Of a stretch of 64,000 nucleotides of DNA, positions 27,730 through 37,468 are shown piece after piece; the first letter of the stretch is position 1; the number at the start of each line of letters is the position of its first letter. A program made the position numbers and the translations under genes. The notes under the pieces were generated by a model, which worked only from the letters and a program-made list of their open reading frames with translations, had not been told where the DNA came from and did not search any database. Origin of the DNA: Mesorhizobium_K quangtriensis (lineage in GTDB: Bacteria > Pseudomonadota > Alphaproteobacteria > Rhizobiales > Rhizobiaceae); contig NZ_JBEBMF010000002.1 of assembly GCF_040081925.1 (NCBI RefSeq), positions 62,001-126,000 of the forward strand. The letters run 5' to 3'.

Positions 27730-29922
27730 ATGGCAGTCGGAATTGCGGAGGAGCGCGGCCGCTCGTGGCTGCCGGCGGCGACCATCGGTTTTTTGGCCGG
27801 ACTCGACAACATCGCGGCGTCGCTCGCGATAGCCTCTTTGCTGTTTGCAGGTCCTCTTTCGGAAGGACTGGGCGTCGGCGTCGGGATCGTCCTCGTCGGA
27901 GGCGCGATCCTCGCGCTCGTGGTCGCGCTCAGGAGCGTGTTGGCCAATTCCATCGCGCTGGTGCAGGAAAGCTCGATTGCCATCCTCGCGGCCGCGATCA
28001 TAACCGCGACCGCCACGCTCACCGGCCCAGATGACGTCAGGGTCGCGACTGCTGTCGCTGTGCTGGGCGTGTCCAGCCTTGCCACGGGCGCACTATTCTG
28101 GGTTACGGGCAGACTGAAGCTTGGCGGTCTTGCCCGCTTCATGCCCTACCCGGTCGTCGCGGGCTTCCTCGCCGGCTCAGGTTGGCTCCTGCTCGACGGC
28201 GCGGTCGTGATGATGACCGGAGCGGGAATCGACTTGTCCTTTATCGAGCGCGCGAGCCAGCCAAACGTCATCTTCATCTTCCTGCCTGCGATAGCCTTTG
28301 CCGTGGCCTTGGAAATCGCCATCGGACGTTTCCGCCATACCATCACAATCGCGGTGGTGATGGCGCTGGCCGCAATGATCTTTTTCGGGGTGCTAGCAGC
28401 GTCTGGGATTACGATCGAGGAAGGCCGCGCGCTGGGCTACTTTCCCCAGTTGACGGCGAATGGTGGCATCGAGTTTCCGACTGTCGAAATGCTCATGAAG
28501 GTGGACTGGAGCGCCGTACTGATGGCGGCTCCCACGATAGTCGCAGTCGCGGCGGTGAGCATGGTAGGCCTGCTCCTGAACATAAGTGGCCTCGAACTGG
28601 CCATGCGCCGGGACATCGACGTCAATGCGGAACTCCGCTCGACCGGCATCGCCAACCTGCTTTCCGGCGTCATCGGCGGGCCTTCGGGCTATGTCGGACT
28701 GACTATGACGATCCTGGCGGAGCGAACCGGGGTGCACGGTCGCGGCGCAGGCATTGCTACCGCCATCGCCATGATACTCGGGCTGGTCGCCGCAGGCTCC
28801 TTCGTCTTCGAGGTGCCTGTCTTCCTCGCTGCGGGCTTCGTGCTTTTCATGGGGATCGGGCTTTTGAAGGAATGGCTGTTCGCGACGCGCCGCGAACTGC
28901 CGATCGGCGAGTGGCTGATCGTTCTTTTCATCCTCGCCTGCATCGCGCTGATCGGCTTCCTCGAGGGGCTGGCCGTTGGTCTACTCGTCTCGATCGCAGT
29001 GTTCGTCTTCAACTACGCCCGCCTTCCGATCATGCGCGTGAATGGCAACGGCATCGAATACCGAAGCTCCGTAGACCGGTCGGCAGCAGCCGCAAGGTTT
29101 CTCGCGCGCCACGGGGAAGCCATCGAGATGATCCAGCTCCAGGGCTACCTGTTCTTCGGATCGGCCGACGGGATGGTGAAGTATGTCCAACGACGACTGA
29201 CCGACCCTCACCGCATACCGTTGCGTTTTCTCGTCCTGGATTTCCGACATGTCAGCGGACTGGATTCCGCCGCTACCACCGGCTTCATCAAGATCCGGCG
29301 GATGAGCGAGGACAATTCCGTCAAAGTGTTTCTGACGCAGGTACCCGACGATGTCCGGCGAACGCTCCAACTCGCAGGCATCCGGTTTGACAAAGACGGC
29401 CCGATGACTCTGGAAGCCGACATCGACCATGCGCTTGAGCACGCCGAGGAAGCGATCCTGCAGGAGCAGGCGGAGGATACGCAGACTGGGCTGCTCGGTC
29501 ATTTCAATGCGCTTGCCGGTCCACACCCCCGGATGGGCGACCTCCTCGCTCTGATGAGCAGGATCGATGTCGAGGTGGGGGACCGCATCATCACGGCCGG
29601 CGACAAGGCGGACGATCTGTTCTTCATCGCTCATGGCCGCGTGCGCGTGCAGGTCACGCTTGCCAATGGACGCAAGCTGAGGCTGCGCACCATGACCGAC
29701 GGATCCTTCGTCGGCGAGATCGGCCTCTATATGCGTCAGGAGCGCACGGCCGACGTCATCGTCGAAATGCAATCGGAAATATTCAGGCTCGGAGCAGACG
29801 ACCTTACGCGGCTCGAAACCGACGATCCGGAACTGGCGCTGCTCGCCCACCGCCTGCTGGCAACCAACCTGTGCGAAAAGCTCGCCATCGCAAACCAGAC
29901 GATCAAGCGCAGCGAGCGATAG
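27730..29922 (+). CDS. SulP family anion transporter with STAS and cyclic-nucleotide-binding domains
   Basis: This 730-residue protein joins three modules: a SulP membrane domain with about 10-12 helices (residues 10-420), a STAS domain (about 440-560, VLDFRHVSGLDSAATTGF) and a C-terminal cNMP-binding domain (about 590-720, DLFFIAHGRVRVQV and GSFVGEIGLYMRQERTADV). It therefore links anion transport to cyclic-nucleotide or anti-sigma-like control. ATG 27730 has a GGAGGGG Shine-Dalgarno. The stop lies two bases from that of the convergent merR gene. Confidence 0.9.
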   Translation: MAVGIAEERGRSWLPAATIGFLAGLDNIAASLAIASLLFAGPLSEGLGVGVGIVLVGGAILALVVALRSVLANSIALVQESSIAILAAAIITATATLTGPDDVRVATAVAVLGVSSLATGALFWVTGRLKLGGLARFMPYPVVAGFLAGSGWLLLDGAVVMMTGAGIDLSFIERASQPNVIFIFLPAIAFAVALEIAIGRFRHTITIAVVMALAAMIFFGVLAASGITIEEGRALGYFPQLTANGGIEFPTVEMLMKVDWSAVLMAAPTIVAVAAVSMVGLLLNISGLELAMRRDIDVNAELRSTGIANLLSGVIGGPSGYVGLTMTILAERTGVHGRGAGIATAIAMILGLVAAGSFVFEVPVFLAAGFVLFMGIGLLKEWLFATRRELPIGEWLIVLFILACIALIGFLEGLAVGLLVSIAVFVFNYARLPIMRVNGNGIEYRSSVDRSAAAARFLARHGEAIEMIQLQGYLFFGSADGMVKYVQRRLTDPHRIPLRFLVLDFRHVSGLDSAATTGFIKIRRMSEDNSVKVFLTQVPDDVRRTLQLAGIRFDKDGPMTLEADIDHALEHAEEAILQEQAEDTQTGLLGHFNALAGPHPRMGDLLALMSRIDVEVGDRIITAGDKADDLFFIAHGRVRVQVTLANGRKLRLRTMTDGSFVGEIGLYMRQERTADVIVEMQSEIFRLGADDLTRLETDDPELALLAHRLLATNLCEKLAIANQTIKRSER

Positions 29923-29924
29923 GT

Positions 29925-30464
29925 CTAGCGCACCTGATCGAGCAGCCGCTTGCACTCCAGCAAATCGAACAGCGCCTCTTGCAGAAGCGCGCGATTGTCT
30001 CGCGAAAGCTTACCGTCGCCCGGTTGCACCGGACCGTCATCGTCAGCCTTGCCCAGACCGAAGAAGCGGCGCGGCTTGGCTTTCGCCTCGCCGACCAGCA
30101 TTTCGTCCTCGCCCTGACGCGGCTGGGCGGCCGGCGTAAGCGGAACGGTCTCCGCAGCCTTGCGCTGGGCAATCGCTTCCACCGCCGCGCGATCGCCGGA
30201 GCCGATCGCGACAAGAAACTGATTGCCGTTCTCCCGCAGCAGCTTTTGCACACCCTTGATGGTGTAGCCCTGATCATACAGCATATGGCGGATGCCCTTG
30301 ATCAGATCGACGTCCTGCGGTCGGTAGTAGCGCCTGCCGCCGCCGCGCTTCATCGGCTTGATCTGCGTGAAGCGCGTCTCCCAGAAGCGCAACACGTGCT
30401 GAGGCAGGTCGAGATCCTCGGCCACTTCACTGATCGTGCGGAAAGCGTCTGGGCTCTTTTCCAT
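29925..30464 (-). CDS. MerR family transcriptional regulator
   Basis: This 179-residue protein has the MerR helix-turn-helix at the N-terminus (ISEVAEDLDLPQHVLRFWETRF, RRYYRPQDVDLIKGIRHML). Its C-terminal part is poorly conserved and ends in a Leu-rich helix. It belongs to the MerR subgroup that sits downstream of ihfA in Rhizobiales; its target is not known. It has no Cys cluster for metal sensing. The plsX-fabH-ihfA-merR order is the usual alphaproteobacterial arrangement. Confidence 0.88.
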   Translation of the reverse strand: MEKSPDAFRTISEVAEDLDLPQHVLRFWETRFTQIKPMKRGGGRRYYRPQDVDLIKGIRHMLYDQGYTIKGVQKLLRENGNQFLVAIGSGDRAAVEAIAQRKAAETVPLTPAAQPRQGEDEMLVGEAKAKPRRFFGLGKADDDGPVQPGDGKLSRDNRALLQEALFDLLECKRLLDQVR

Positions 30465-30590
30465 GAATGCCGTTGCGTATCAAAAATCCGAATCGATACG
30501 CATTCCAGCGGTTTACGGACCGCTATTCAAGGGACGACTGACATAGGAGATGCTTTATGCACCGAGCGCGCGGTCGCAAAGACCTAGAAA

Positions 30591-30911
30591 CTACCGTGCG
30601 ACCTTCTTGGTATTCTGGTGCGTCCGGAGAATACGGTCCTTGAGGACATTCGATGCCTTGAAGGTCATCACGCGGCGCGGAAGGATCGGAACCTCCTCGC
30701 CGGTCTTGGGATTGCGGCCCACCCGCTCGTTTTTGGACCGCACGTGAAAGGTAGCGAAGGACGACAGCTTGACTGTCTCACCGCGCACGATTGCTTCGCA
30801 AATCTCATCAAGCACCGACTCCACAAGAGTAGCGGATTCGGTCCGAGAGAGGCCTACCTTTCGATAGACGGCTTCGGCAAGGTCGGCGCGAGTAAGTGTC
30901 TTCCCTCCCAT
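30591..30911 (-). CDS. ihfA: Integration host factor subunit alpha
   Basis: This 106-residue DNA-bending protein starts at ATG 30911 (MGGKTLTRADLAEAVYRKVG). Conserved parts are LSSFATFHVRSKNERVGRNPKTGEEVPI and RRVMTFKASNVLK, which include the arm that inserts into the minor groove. It works as a heterodimer with IhfB, encoded elsewhere. An in-frame ATG at 30941 is less likely. It follows fabH and precedes merR on the same strand. Confidence 0.95.
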   Translation of the reverse strand: MGGKTLTRADLAEAVYRKVGLSRTESATLVESVLDEICEAIVRGETVKLSSFATFHVRSKNERVGRNPKTGEEVPILPRRVMTFKASNVLKDRILRTHQNTKKVAR

Positions 30912-31070
30912 GCGAGCGTCCAACTCATCCCCTCGATACATAATAACAATTACAGCTTGAAACGTAAGAACGTTAGGGAATTGACCATACTAGGTCAAGG
31001 ACCGAACCCGTCACCTCAAGTCGTGATAAAGCAAAGTGTGGCAGATATGCCGATGTTGGATTGCGATAGC

Positions 31071-32042
31071 CTACCAGCGAAGAAGGACGGCGCCCCATGT
31101 GAATCCGCCACCCATGGCTTCAAGGAGGACGAGATCGCCCTTCTTTATGCGCCCGTCCGCCACGGCCACTGACAGCGCGAGTGGAACCGACGCCGCCGAT
31201 GTGTTTCCATGAAGCTGGACCGTGGTCACCACCTTCTCCTCGGCAATACCGAGTTTCTTCGCCGATGCATCGATGATGCGCTTGTTGGCCTGATGCGGGA
31301 CGAACCAGTCCAGATCGTCAGCGGTTATGCCTGCCTTCGCGAACACGTCCTCGATAACGTCAGTGATCATGCCGACGGCATGCTTGAATACCTCGCGGCC
31401 TTCCATGCGAAGGTGGCCGACCGTCCCCGTCGTCCCCGGTCCGCCGTCGACGAACAGCTTATCCTTGTGCGCGCCGTCCGATCGCAGGCTTGCTGCGACA
31501 ATGCCTCGCTCCGCAAGCGTTGCCTGGCTTTCGACCGCCTCGAGCACGAGCGCGCCTGAACCGTCGCCGAAAAGCACGCAGGTGCTGCGATCGGTCCAGT
31601 CGAGAATGCGCGAAAACGTCTCCGCGCCGATGACCAGCACGCGCTTTGCAAGCCCGCCCTTGATGTAGAGGTCGGCCGTCGTGATCGCGTAGACGAAGCC
31701 GGAACACACCGCCTGCATGTCGAAGGCGAAGCCGTGCCTCATGCCGAGCCGGTTCTGGATATCCACGGCGGTTGCCGGGAAAGTGTTGTCCGGAGTCGAT
31801 GTCGCGACCAGGACGAGGTCGATGTCATCGGGCGTAAGACCCGCATTCGCAAGGGCGGCACGGGCCGCATCCGCGCCGAGCGATGCGGTTGTCTCGTCGT
31901 CGCCTGCGATATGGCGTTGGCGTATTCCGGTGCGCTGCGCGATCCACTCGTCAGAGGTTTCGACGACACCTTCGAAATCGGTATTCTTCATGATGCGGCG
32001 AGGCAGGGCAGAGCCGATCCCGCGCACGACAGACCTGATCAA
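31071..32042 (-). CDS. fabH: Beta-ketoacyl-ACP synthase III
   Basis: FabH starts fatty-acid synthesis by condensing acetyl-CoA with malonyl-ACP. The 323-residue protein has the catalytic Cys in MQAVCSGFVYA, the His in VPHQANKRII and the Asn in LHGNTSAASVP. It starts at TTG 32042 behind AAGGA, giving the typical MIRSVVRGIGSALPRR start. The plsX stop lies five bases upstream, so the two are cotranscribed. It contains GGGFTWGAVLLRW at the C-terminus. Confidence 0.96.
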   Translation of the reverse strand: MIRSVVRGIGSALPRRIMKNTDFEGVVETSDEWIAQRTGIRQRHIAGDDETTASLGADAARAALANAGLTPDDIDLVLVATSTPDNTFPATAVDIQNRLGMRHGFAFDMQAVCSGFVYAITTADLYIKGGLAKRVLVIGAETFSRILDWTDRSTCVLFGDGSGALVLEAVESQATLAERGIVAASLRSDGAHKDKLFVDGGPGTTGTVGHLRMEGREVFKHAVGMITDVIEDVFAKAGITADDLDWFVPHQANKRIIDASAKKLGIAEEKVVTTVQLHGNTSAASVPLALSVAVADGRIKKGDLVLLEAMGGGFTWGAVLLRW

Positions 32043-32047
32043 GATGA

Positions 32048-33112
32048 CTATTCCTTGTCGTCTTCCTCGGCGGAGCGCGCCGCAATTTTCTTGGGATGCC
32101 GCGCATGGAAGAGGTCGAGGTCGGCCTCTATCCTGTCGAGCAGTCCGTTTCGGACCATGTCGTAGCCGAGTTCCACGGCTGCCGCAAAGCCCTCGTCGTC
32201 GGTGCCGCCATGGCTCTTCACGACGATGCCGTTCAGACCAAGGAAAACGCCGCCATTGGATTTGCGTACGTCCATCTTTTCGCGCAACCGGTCGAATGCG
32301 CCCTTGGCGAAGACGTAGCCGATCTTCGCCATCGTGGTGCGCGCCATGGCGTCCTTCAGCAGGGCCGCCATGAACTTGGCGGTGCCCTCAGCGGTCTTCA
32401 GAGCGATGTTGCCGGCAAAGCCCTCGGTCACAAACACGTCGACGGTGCCCTTGCCGAAATCATCCCCTTCGACAAAGCCATGGTAGCTCATCGAGGTCAG
32501 GCCGGCCTCGCGCAGCAACTGACCGGCCTCCTTGACCTCTTCCTGGCCCTTGACCTCCTCCACGCCGACATTCAGCAAGCCGACCGTGGGACGGTTGATG
32601 CCAAAGAGCGCACGCGACATTGCCGTCCCGAGGATCGCAAAGTCGATCAGCTGATGGGCATCGGCGCCGATCGTAGCGCCAACATCGAGCACAATGCTTT
32701 CGCCGCGCATGGTCGGCCAAATCGAGGCGATGGCAGGACGGTCAATCGTCGCCATCGTCCGCAGGCAGAATTTGGACATCGCCATCAGCGCGCCGGTATT
32801 CCCGGCCGAAACGCAGCAGTCGGCCTGGCCCGCCTTGACCGCATCGATCGCCTTCCACATGGACGACTTCCAGCGGCCGTGACGGAGCGCCTGGCTCGGC
32901 TTGTCGTCCATCCGCACCGCGATTTCGCAATGCACGAGTTCGCTGATCGCTGCGACCTTAGGGTATTTTTCGAGAATCGGCCGCACTTCGTCGGCCTTGC
33001 CAAAAATAAGGAACCGCACATCCGACCGGCGCTCGGCGACTTTCATCAATCCCGGTATCACCACGGAAGGTCCGTGGTCGCCGCCCATCGCATCGATTGA
33101 TATTCTGATCAC
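32048..33112 (-). CDS. plsX: Phosphate acyltransferase PlsX
   Basis: PlsX makes acyl-phosphate from acyl-ACP for phospholipid synthesis. The 354-residue protein begins at GTG 33112 with MIRISIDAMGGDHGPSVVIPG and contains the conserved SAGNTGALMAMSKFCL, GVEEVKGQEEVKEA, VEGDDFGKGTVDVFVTEGFAGNIALK and GLNGIVVKSHGGTD. Its stop is five bases from the fabH start. Together with fabH and ihfA it forms a lipid-linked cluster typical of Rhizobiales. Confidence 0.96.
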   Translation of the reverse strand: MIRISIDAMGGDHGPSVVIPGLMKVAERRSDVRFLIFGKADEVRPILEKYPKVAAISELVHCEIAVRMDDKPSQALRHGRWKSSMWKAIDAVKAGQADCCVSAGNTGALMAMSKFCLRTMATIDRPAIASIWPTMRGESIVLDVGATIGADAHQLIDFAILGTAMSRALFGINRPTVGLLNVGVEEVKGQEEVKEAGQLLREAGLTSMSYHGFVEGDDFGKGTVDVFVTEGFAGNIALKTAEGTAKFMAALLKDAMARTTMAKIGYVFAKGAFDRLREKMDVRKSNGGVFLGLNGIVVKSHGGTDDEGFAAAVELGYDMVRNGLLDRIEADLDLFHARHPKKIAARSAEEDDKE

Positions 33113-33270
33113 GAAGCCACGTTCCGCTTGAGTTTCGATTCAGGACGAATCTGGTTTGAGGGCAGGTACGGGTTAATGGACGGGTACGGCCAAACCGGGG
33201 CCGGTAAAGCTGGCGCAAAATAGCGATTTTGGCCTGTCACACAACTGCGAATTCTTCGGATGGCCTTGCC

Positions 33271-33822
33271 CTAGTCCTTTTGTACGAGCTTGCGCAGTTT
33301 CGCCTGAAGTGGGCCCTCGGCCTCGACCGGCTCGACATCGGCCGGCTTGGACTCCAGCAAGGCGCCGTCCTTTCTCGGATAGGGATCTAGAGCCAGACCG
33401 AAGAACTCCTCCGCAAGCGCACCCACATCAATCGTATCGCCGGTGAAGGTTTCCGGACTGTCCGGCCCGTCAGCGTCGATGTGGATTTCGCCCCCGTCAC
33501 CGAAACCCATTCGACCCAATTTCGAATCTGCTGGAAGGAAAAGCCCTGTCACATCTTCCCGGACCGCGGCTTTCAGAGGCTCGAGCGTAACAACGCACTC
33601 CTGCGTGATATCGGCCTCGACGTACCCGGAAACCTTCACGCCGTTTCTCTTCCACGGCGTGACGTTCAGTTCCGCGTGAAAGCGTTCGACGGATAAAACG
33701 CCATGAGCGGCCGAAAGCGCTTCGCGTTGCCGGGCATCCGCATCGATGACAACGGGCATACCCTTCTGCGGCAAACGCGAAACAAACGCCTTGAAGGAAA
33801 CCGGGCTGGCCTGATCGTCCAT
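33271..33822 (-). CDS. DUF177 (YceD-like) protein
   Basis: This 183-residue cytoplasmic protein has the family core VEADITQECVVTLEPLKAAVREDVTGLFLP and ETFTGDTIDVGALAEEFFGLALDPYPRKDG. In other bacteria this family maps next to rpmF or plsX. ATG 33822 has GGAG five bases upstream, so the longer GTG start at 33828 is rejected. It follows the bc1-chaperone-like gene by two bases and precedes plsX by 157 bases, so these genes may share an operon. Confidence 0.87.
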   Translation of the reverse strand: MDDQASPVSFKAFVSRLPQKGMPVVIDADARQREALSAAHGVLSVERFHAELNVTPWKRNGVKVSGYVEADITQECVVTLEPLKAAVREDVTGLFLPADSKLGRMGFGDGGEIHIDADGPDSPETFTGDTIDVGALAEEFFGLALDPYPRKDGALLESKPADVEPVEAEGPLQAKLRKLVQKD

Positions 33823-33824
33823 TT

Positions 33825-34370
33825 TCACTCCGTCCGGCCCGGCTTCGGAAAATGAAGCGTTCCGCTGAGGATCGCATTCACGTCCTGCCCGGCCAGCATT
33901 TTGTCGGCACCCATGACATAGTTCGCAAGATAGGTAGCCTCTGGCCAGGAAGCCATCGTCGGGCAGACGTTTCGTGCAAGGGCAGCAGCAAGATCCGCGT
34001 CATCGCCCCGGTCCAGCGCGTCCCCGTAGGCAGCCGTGCGACCGTAATACATCTTCGCCAGCTTCTTCATGCGCTTCGGCACACCGAGGTCGCCTACTCC
34101 CAGCTCCCTGAGCGAATGGTCGACATCGGTGAAAAAGTTGTCGATCAGGATTTGCGCCATATCGCGGGCTGCGTCCCCTTCCCCGCGCATCCGATGCTGA
34201 AACAGGAACATGTGCAGCGAGAGCATCTCGAAACGCCCAAGCGGCGTATCCGGCACCTGCCAGTCCGAATAAAACGGTTCCTGCCGCGCGGCTGCCACGA
34301 TTGATGCGTAAAGCTCTTCCGTTATCAAGCGGTTTGTGCTGCGATCGCGGCGGAATAGGCGCTGGAACAT
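33825..34370 (-). CDS. Ubiquinol-cytochrome c chaperone family protein
   Basis: This 181-residue protein starts at ATG 34370 behind GGGAGAG. It fits the ubiquinol-cytochrome c chaperone (UQCC1/Cbp3-like) family: the conserved stretch is FEMLSLHMFLFQHRMRGEGDAARDMAQILIDNFFTDVDHSLRELGVGDL in separate parts of the central region. It probably assists assembly of cytochrome bc1. It has no signal peptide, so it should act at the inner face of the membrane. Its stop lies just before the DUF177 start. Confidence 0.85.
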   Translation of the reverse strand: MFQRLFRRDRSTNRLITEELYASIVAAARQEPFYSDWQVPDTPLGRFEMLSLHMFLFQHRMRGEGDAARDMAQILIDNFFTDVDHSLRELGVGDLGVPKRMKKLAKMYYGRTAAYGDALDRGDDADLAAALARNVCPTMASWPEATYLANYVMGADKMLAGQDVNAILSGTLHFPKPGRTE

Positions 34371-34500
34371 GGGGCTCTCCCGGCGACGGTTCGCCTGGTG
34401 GCAATGTTGCATCGCCACGGAAGCTGGTTTACCGGTTTTGCCGGCTCACGCAAGCAGGCCAGACTATTCGCCGGCTGGGGCGATTTCGAGGGAGTTTTTG

Positions 34501-35022
34501 TTGCAGGCGTCGAAATTCAAGTCATCTTCTCTTCCGAGGACGGCGGGGCTTACGCTCGTTGTCGCTGCGGTTTTCGTATCAGGCTGCAACAGTTCGAAAA
34601 CCTTTGCTGGCCTGAAGCCTGGGGAAACATTGACGCAGGGCTATGTGATCGACCAGCAATCGATCGACCTTGTCCCGGTAGGCTCCAGCCGCGAGCAGGT
34701 GCTGCTGACGCTTGGTAGCCCATCGACGACCGCCACATTCGACAATGAGGTCTTCTATTATATCTCACAGACAAGACAACGACCCGTCGCCTTCATGAAC
34801 GCGAAGCTTGTCGATCAACGCATTCTCGCCGTTTATTTCAACCAGGAAGGGCGCGTCGATAACATCGCGAACTACGGACTGAAGGACGGAAAAGTGTTCG
34901 ACTTCATCTCGCGCACGACGCCGACCGCCGGCCGCGACCTCAACTTCCTGGGCCAGATGCTCGCAGGCGCGGGCAACATGGGCGCGAGCACTGCGAAGAA
35001 CATTCTGGGCGGCGGCCAGTAG
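34501..35022 (+). CDS. bamE: Outer membrane protein assembly factor BamE (SmpA/OmlA lipoprotein)
   Basis: This 173-residue outer-membrane lipoprotein supports beta-barrel insertion by BamA. It has an N-terminal signal ending in the lipobox VSGC and then the OmlA core VPVGSSREQVLLTLGSPSTT and VFYYISQTRQRPVAFMNAKLVDQRIL. The start is read as TTG 34501, six bases after GAGGGAG; TTG 34498 is possible. A longer frame to 34336 overlaps the divergent chaperone gene. A strong hairpin terminator follows. Confidence 0.9.
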   Translation: MQASKFKSSSLPRTAGLTLVVAAVFVSGCNSSKTFAGLKPGETLTQGYVIDQQSIDLVPVGSSREQVLLTLGSPSTTATFDNEVFYYISQTRQRPVAFMNAKLVDQRILAVYFNQEGRVDNIANYGLKDGKVFDFISRTTPTAGRDLNFLGQMLAGAGNMGASTAKNILGGGQ

Positions 35023-35054
35023 CCTCAGACCGCCTTTAAGGTCGCCCAAAAAGA

Positions 35055-35086
35055 AAACCCCGCGAAGATCGCTCTTCGCGGGGTTT
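35055..35086. terminator. Bidirectional rho-independent terminator
   Basis: A 14-bp perfect stem (AAACCCCGCGAAGA at 35055-35068 with TCTTCGCGGGGTTT at 35073-35086) has a 4-base loop. It lies between the convergent bamE and hppA genes and reads as a hairpin followed by T-rich sequence from both sides. Confidence 0.93.
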
Positions 35087-35103
35087 CTGTTTCCGGTCCG
35101 CTT

Positions 35104-37245
35104 TCAGCCGTGTGCGAGCACGGCGAGCAGCAGGAGCGCGACGATGTTGGTGATCTTGATAGCCGGATTGACCGCCGGCCCGGCCGTATCCTTGTAGGGA
35201 TCGCCGACGGTGTCACCGGTAACCGAGGCCTTGTGGGCTTCCGATCCCTTGAGGTGTTTGACGCCGTCCTTGTCGACAAAGCCGTCCTCGAAGGACTTCT
35301 TGGCATTGTCCCAGGCGCCGCCACCGGAGGTCATCGAGATCGCGACGAACAGGCCGTTGACGATGACGCCGAGCAGCGAAGCGCCGAGAGCGGCAAACGC
35401 CGAAGCCTTGGAGCCGGAGATCAGCAACACCCCGAAGTACACGACCAACGGGGCCAGGACAGGCAGGAGCGAAGGAATGATCATTTCCTTGATCGCCGCC
35501 TTGGTCAGCAGATCCACCGCGCGTGCATAGTTCGGCTTGGAGGTTCCGGCCATGATGCCGGGGTCCTCGCGGAACTGGCGACGCACTTCCTCGACGATCG
35601 ATCCCGCCGCACGGCCGACAGCCGTCATGGCGATGCCGCCGAAGAGGTAGGGGATCAGGCCACCGAAGATCAGTCCAGCCACGACATACGGGTTGGACAG
35701 ATCGAAGGAGACCGTACCGATATCGGCGAAATATGGGTATTGCGCCGCGTTGGCCGCGAAATACTGCAGGTCGTAGCTGTAGGCTGCGAACAGGACCAGC
35801 GCACCGAGGCCCGCCGAACCGATTGCGTAACCCTTCGTCACGGCCTTGGTGGTGTTGCCCACAGCGTCCAGCGCATCGGTCGAGTGACGCACCTCAGGCG
35901 GCAGACCTGACATTTCGGCAATCCCGCCCGCGTTGTCGGTAACCGGACCGAACGCGTCGAGCGCAACGATCATGCCGGCAAGGCCAAGCATCGTCGTCAC
36001 GGCTATGGCCGTACCGAACAGACCGCCAAGCTGGAACGTCGCGATGATGCCCCCGACAATGACGATCGCGGGCAGCGCGGTCGATTCGAGCGAGACTGCG
36101 AGGCCCTGGATAACGTTGGTGCCATGACCGGTAACCGACGCCTGCGCGATCGAGTTAACCGGACGCTTGTTGGTGCCGGTGTAATACTCGGTAATGACGA
36201 CGATCAGACCCGTCACCAGAAGCCCGATCAGGCCGCAGATGAAGAGGTTCGTTCCTGTTACTAGGAAGCCGTTCGCCGTGCCGACGTCGCCCCAGCCGAT
36301 GGTCAGCGACGTCGCTGCGCCGAGCCCGATAATCGACAGGATGCCCGTGACGATAAGGCCCTTGTAGAGAGCGCCCATGATCGAACCGTTCGAACCGAGC
36401 TTAACGAAGAACGTGCCGATGATCGAGGTGATGATGCAGGCACCGCAGATCGCGAGCGGATACAGCATCACCGATCCGAGAACAGCCGAGCCGCCGAAGA
36501 AGATGGCGCCGAGAACCATGGTGGCGACTACAGTCACCGCGTAGGTCTCGAACAGGTCGGCGGCCATGCCGGCGCAGTCTCCGACATTGTCGCCGACGTT
36601 GTCGGCGATCGTCGCCGGGTTGCGCGGATCGTCTTCCGGGATGCCGGCCTCAACCTTGCCGACGAGATCGCCGCCGACGTCTGCACCCTTGGTGAAGATG
36701 CCGCCACCGAGACGGGCAAAAATCGAAATAAGCGAGGCGCCGAACCCGAGCGAAACAAGGGCATCGATGACGACGCGATCAGCCGGCGCATACCCCATCG
36801 GGCCAATCAGGACCCAATAGTAGACGGCGACACCCAGCAGGGCCAGACCGGCAACCAGCATGCCCGTGATCGCACCGGACTTGAAAGCGATGTCCAGGCC
36901 TGCCGCCAGGCTGTTGGAAGCCGCCTGCGCCGTCCGCACGTTTGCGCGAACCGACACGTGCATTCCAATGAAACCCGCTACGCCCGACAGCACCGCGCCG
37001 ATGAGGAAGCCAAGCGCGGCCGTGAACGACAGCAGCCACCAGGCCAGCAGGAGGACGACGACGCCGACAATAGCGATGGTAGTGTATTGCCGTGCTAGAT
37101 AAGCCTGCGCACCCTCCCGGATGGCGGACGATATTTCCTGCATGCGCGCATTGCCCTGGTCGGACGCGAGGACCGACTGTGTCGCCCAGATGGCGTACAG
37201 GACAGAAAGCAGGCCGCAGGCGATAACGACGTACAGCATGGTCAT
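35104..37245 (-). CDS. hppA: K+-independent membrane-bound proton-translocating pyrophosphatase
   Basis: This 713-residue, roughly 16-helix pump couples pyrophosphate hydrolysis to proton translocation. The active-site motifs are GGGIFTKGADVGGDLVGKVE, DDPRNPATIADNVGDNVGDCAG and GNTTKAVTKGYAIGSAGLGA. The Lys in GNTTKA marks the potassium-independent subclass, since K+-dependent enzymes carry Ala there. It probably helps conserve energy during low-energy or symbiotic states. ATG 37245 follows GGGAATTT. The gene converges with bamE. Confidence 0.96.
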   Translation of the reverse strand: MTMLYVVIACGLLSVLYAIWATQSVLASDQGNARMQEISSAIREGAQAYLARQYTTIAIVGVVVLLLAWWLLSFTAALGFLIGAVLSGVAGFIGMHVSVRANVRTAQAASNSLAAGLDIAFKSGAITGMLVAGLALLGVAVYYWVLIGPMGYAPADRVVIDALVSLGFGASLISIFARLGGGIFTKGADVGGDLVGKVEAGIPEDDPRNPATIADNVGDNVGDCAGMAADLFETYAVTVVATMVLGAIFFGGSAVLGSVMLYPLAICGACIITSIIGTFFVKLGSNGSIMGALYKGLIVTGILSIIGLGAATSLTIGWGDVGTANGFLVTGTNLFICGLIGLLVTGLIVVITEYYTGTNKRPVNSIAQASVTGHGTNVIQGLAVSLESTALPAIVIVGGIIATFQLGGLFGTAIAVTTMLGLAGMIVALDAFGPVTDNAGGIAEMSGLPPEVRHSTDALDAVGNTTKAVTKGYAIGSAGLGALVLFAAYSYDLQYFAANAAQYPYFADIGTVSFDLSNPYVVAGLIFGGLIPYLFGGIAMTAVGRAAGSIVEEVRRQFREDPGIMAGTSKPNYARAVDLLTKAAIKEMIIPSLLPVLAPLVVYFGVLLISGSKASAFAALGASLLGVIVNGLFVAISMTSGGGAWDNAKKSFEDGFVDKDGVKHLKGSEAHKASVTGDTVGDPYKDTAGPAVNPAIKITNIVALLLLAVLAHG

Positions 37246-37468
37246 GCCAAATTCCCTGATTGCTGGCCCGAAAATCTCCCCTCCCCGGGCCGACGGAAGG
37301 AGACCGGGATTCGTCGTGTTGAATCCGGTCCCTAAGGACGAGGCTTATGCGAAACAGCCCCGCGAAGGTCAAGCTGGCGTTCGTTTTTTGCCCGGTTTTC
37401 GCCTTTTTGCGCGCAATATCGCCCTGCGATCCATCCCAAGGACACGAAAAGGAAGGAAACTCGCTGGA

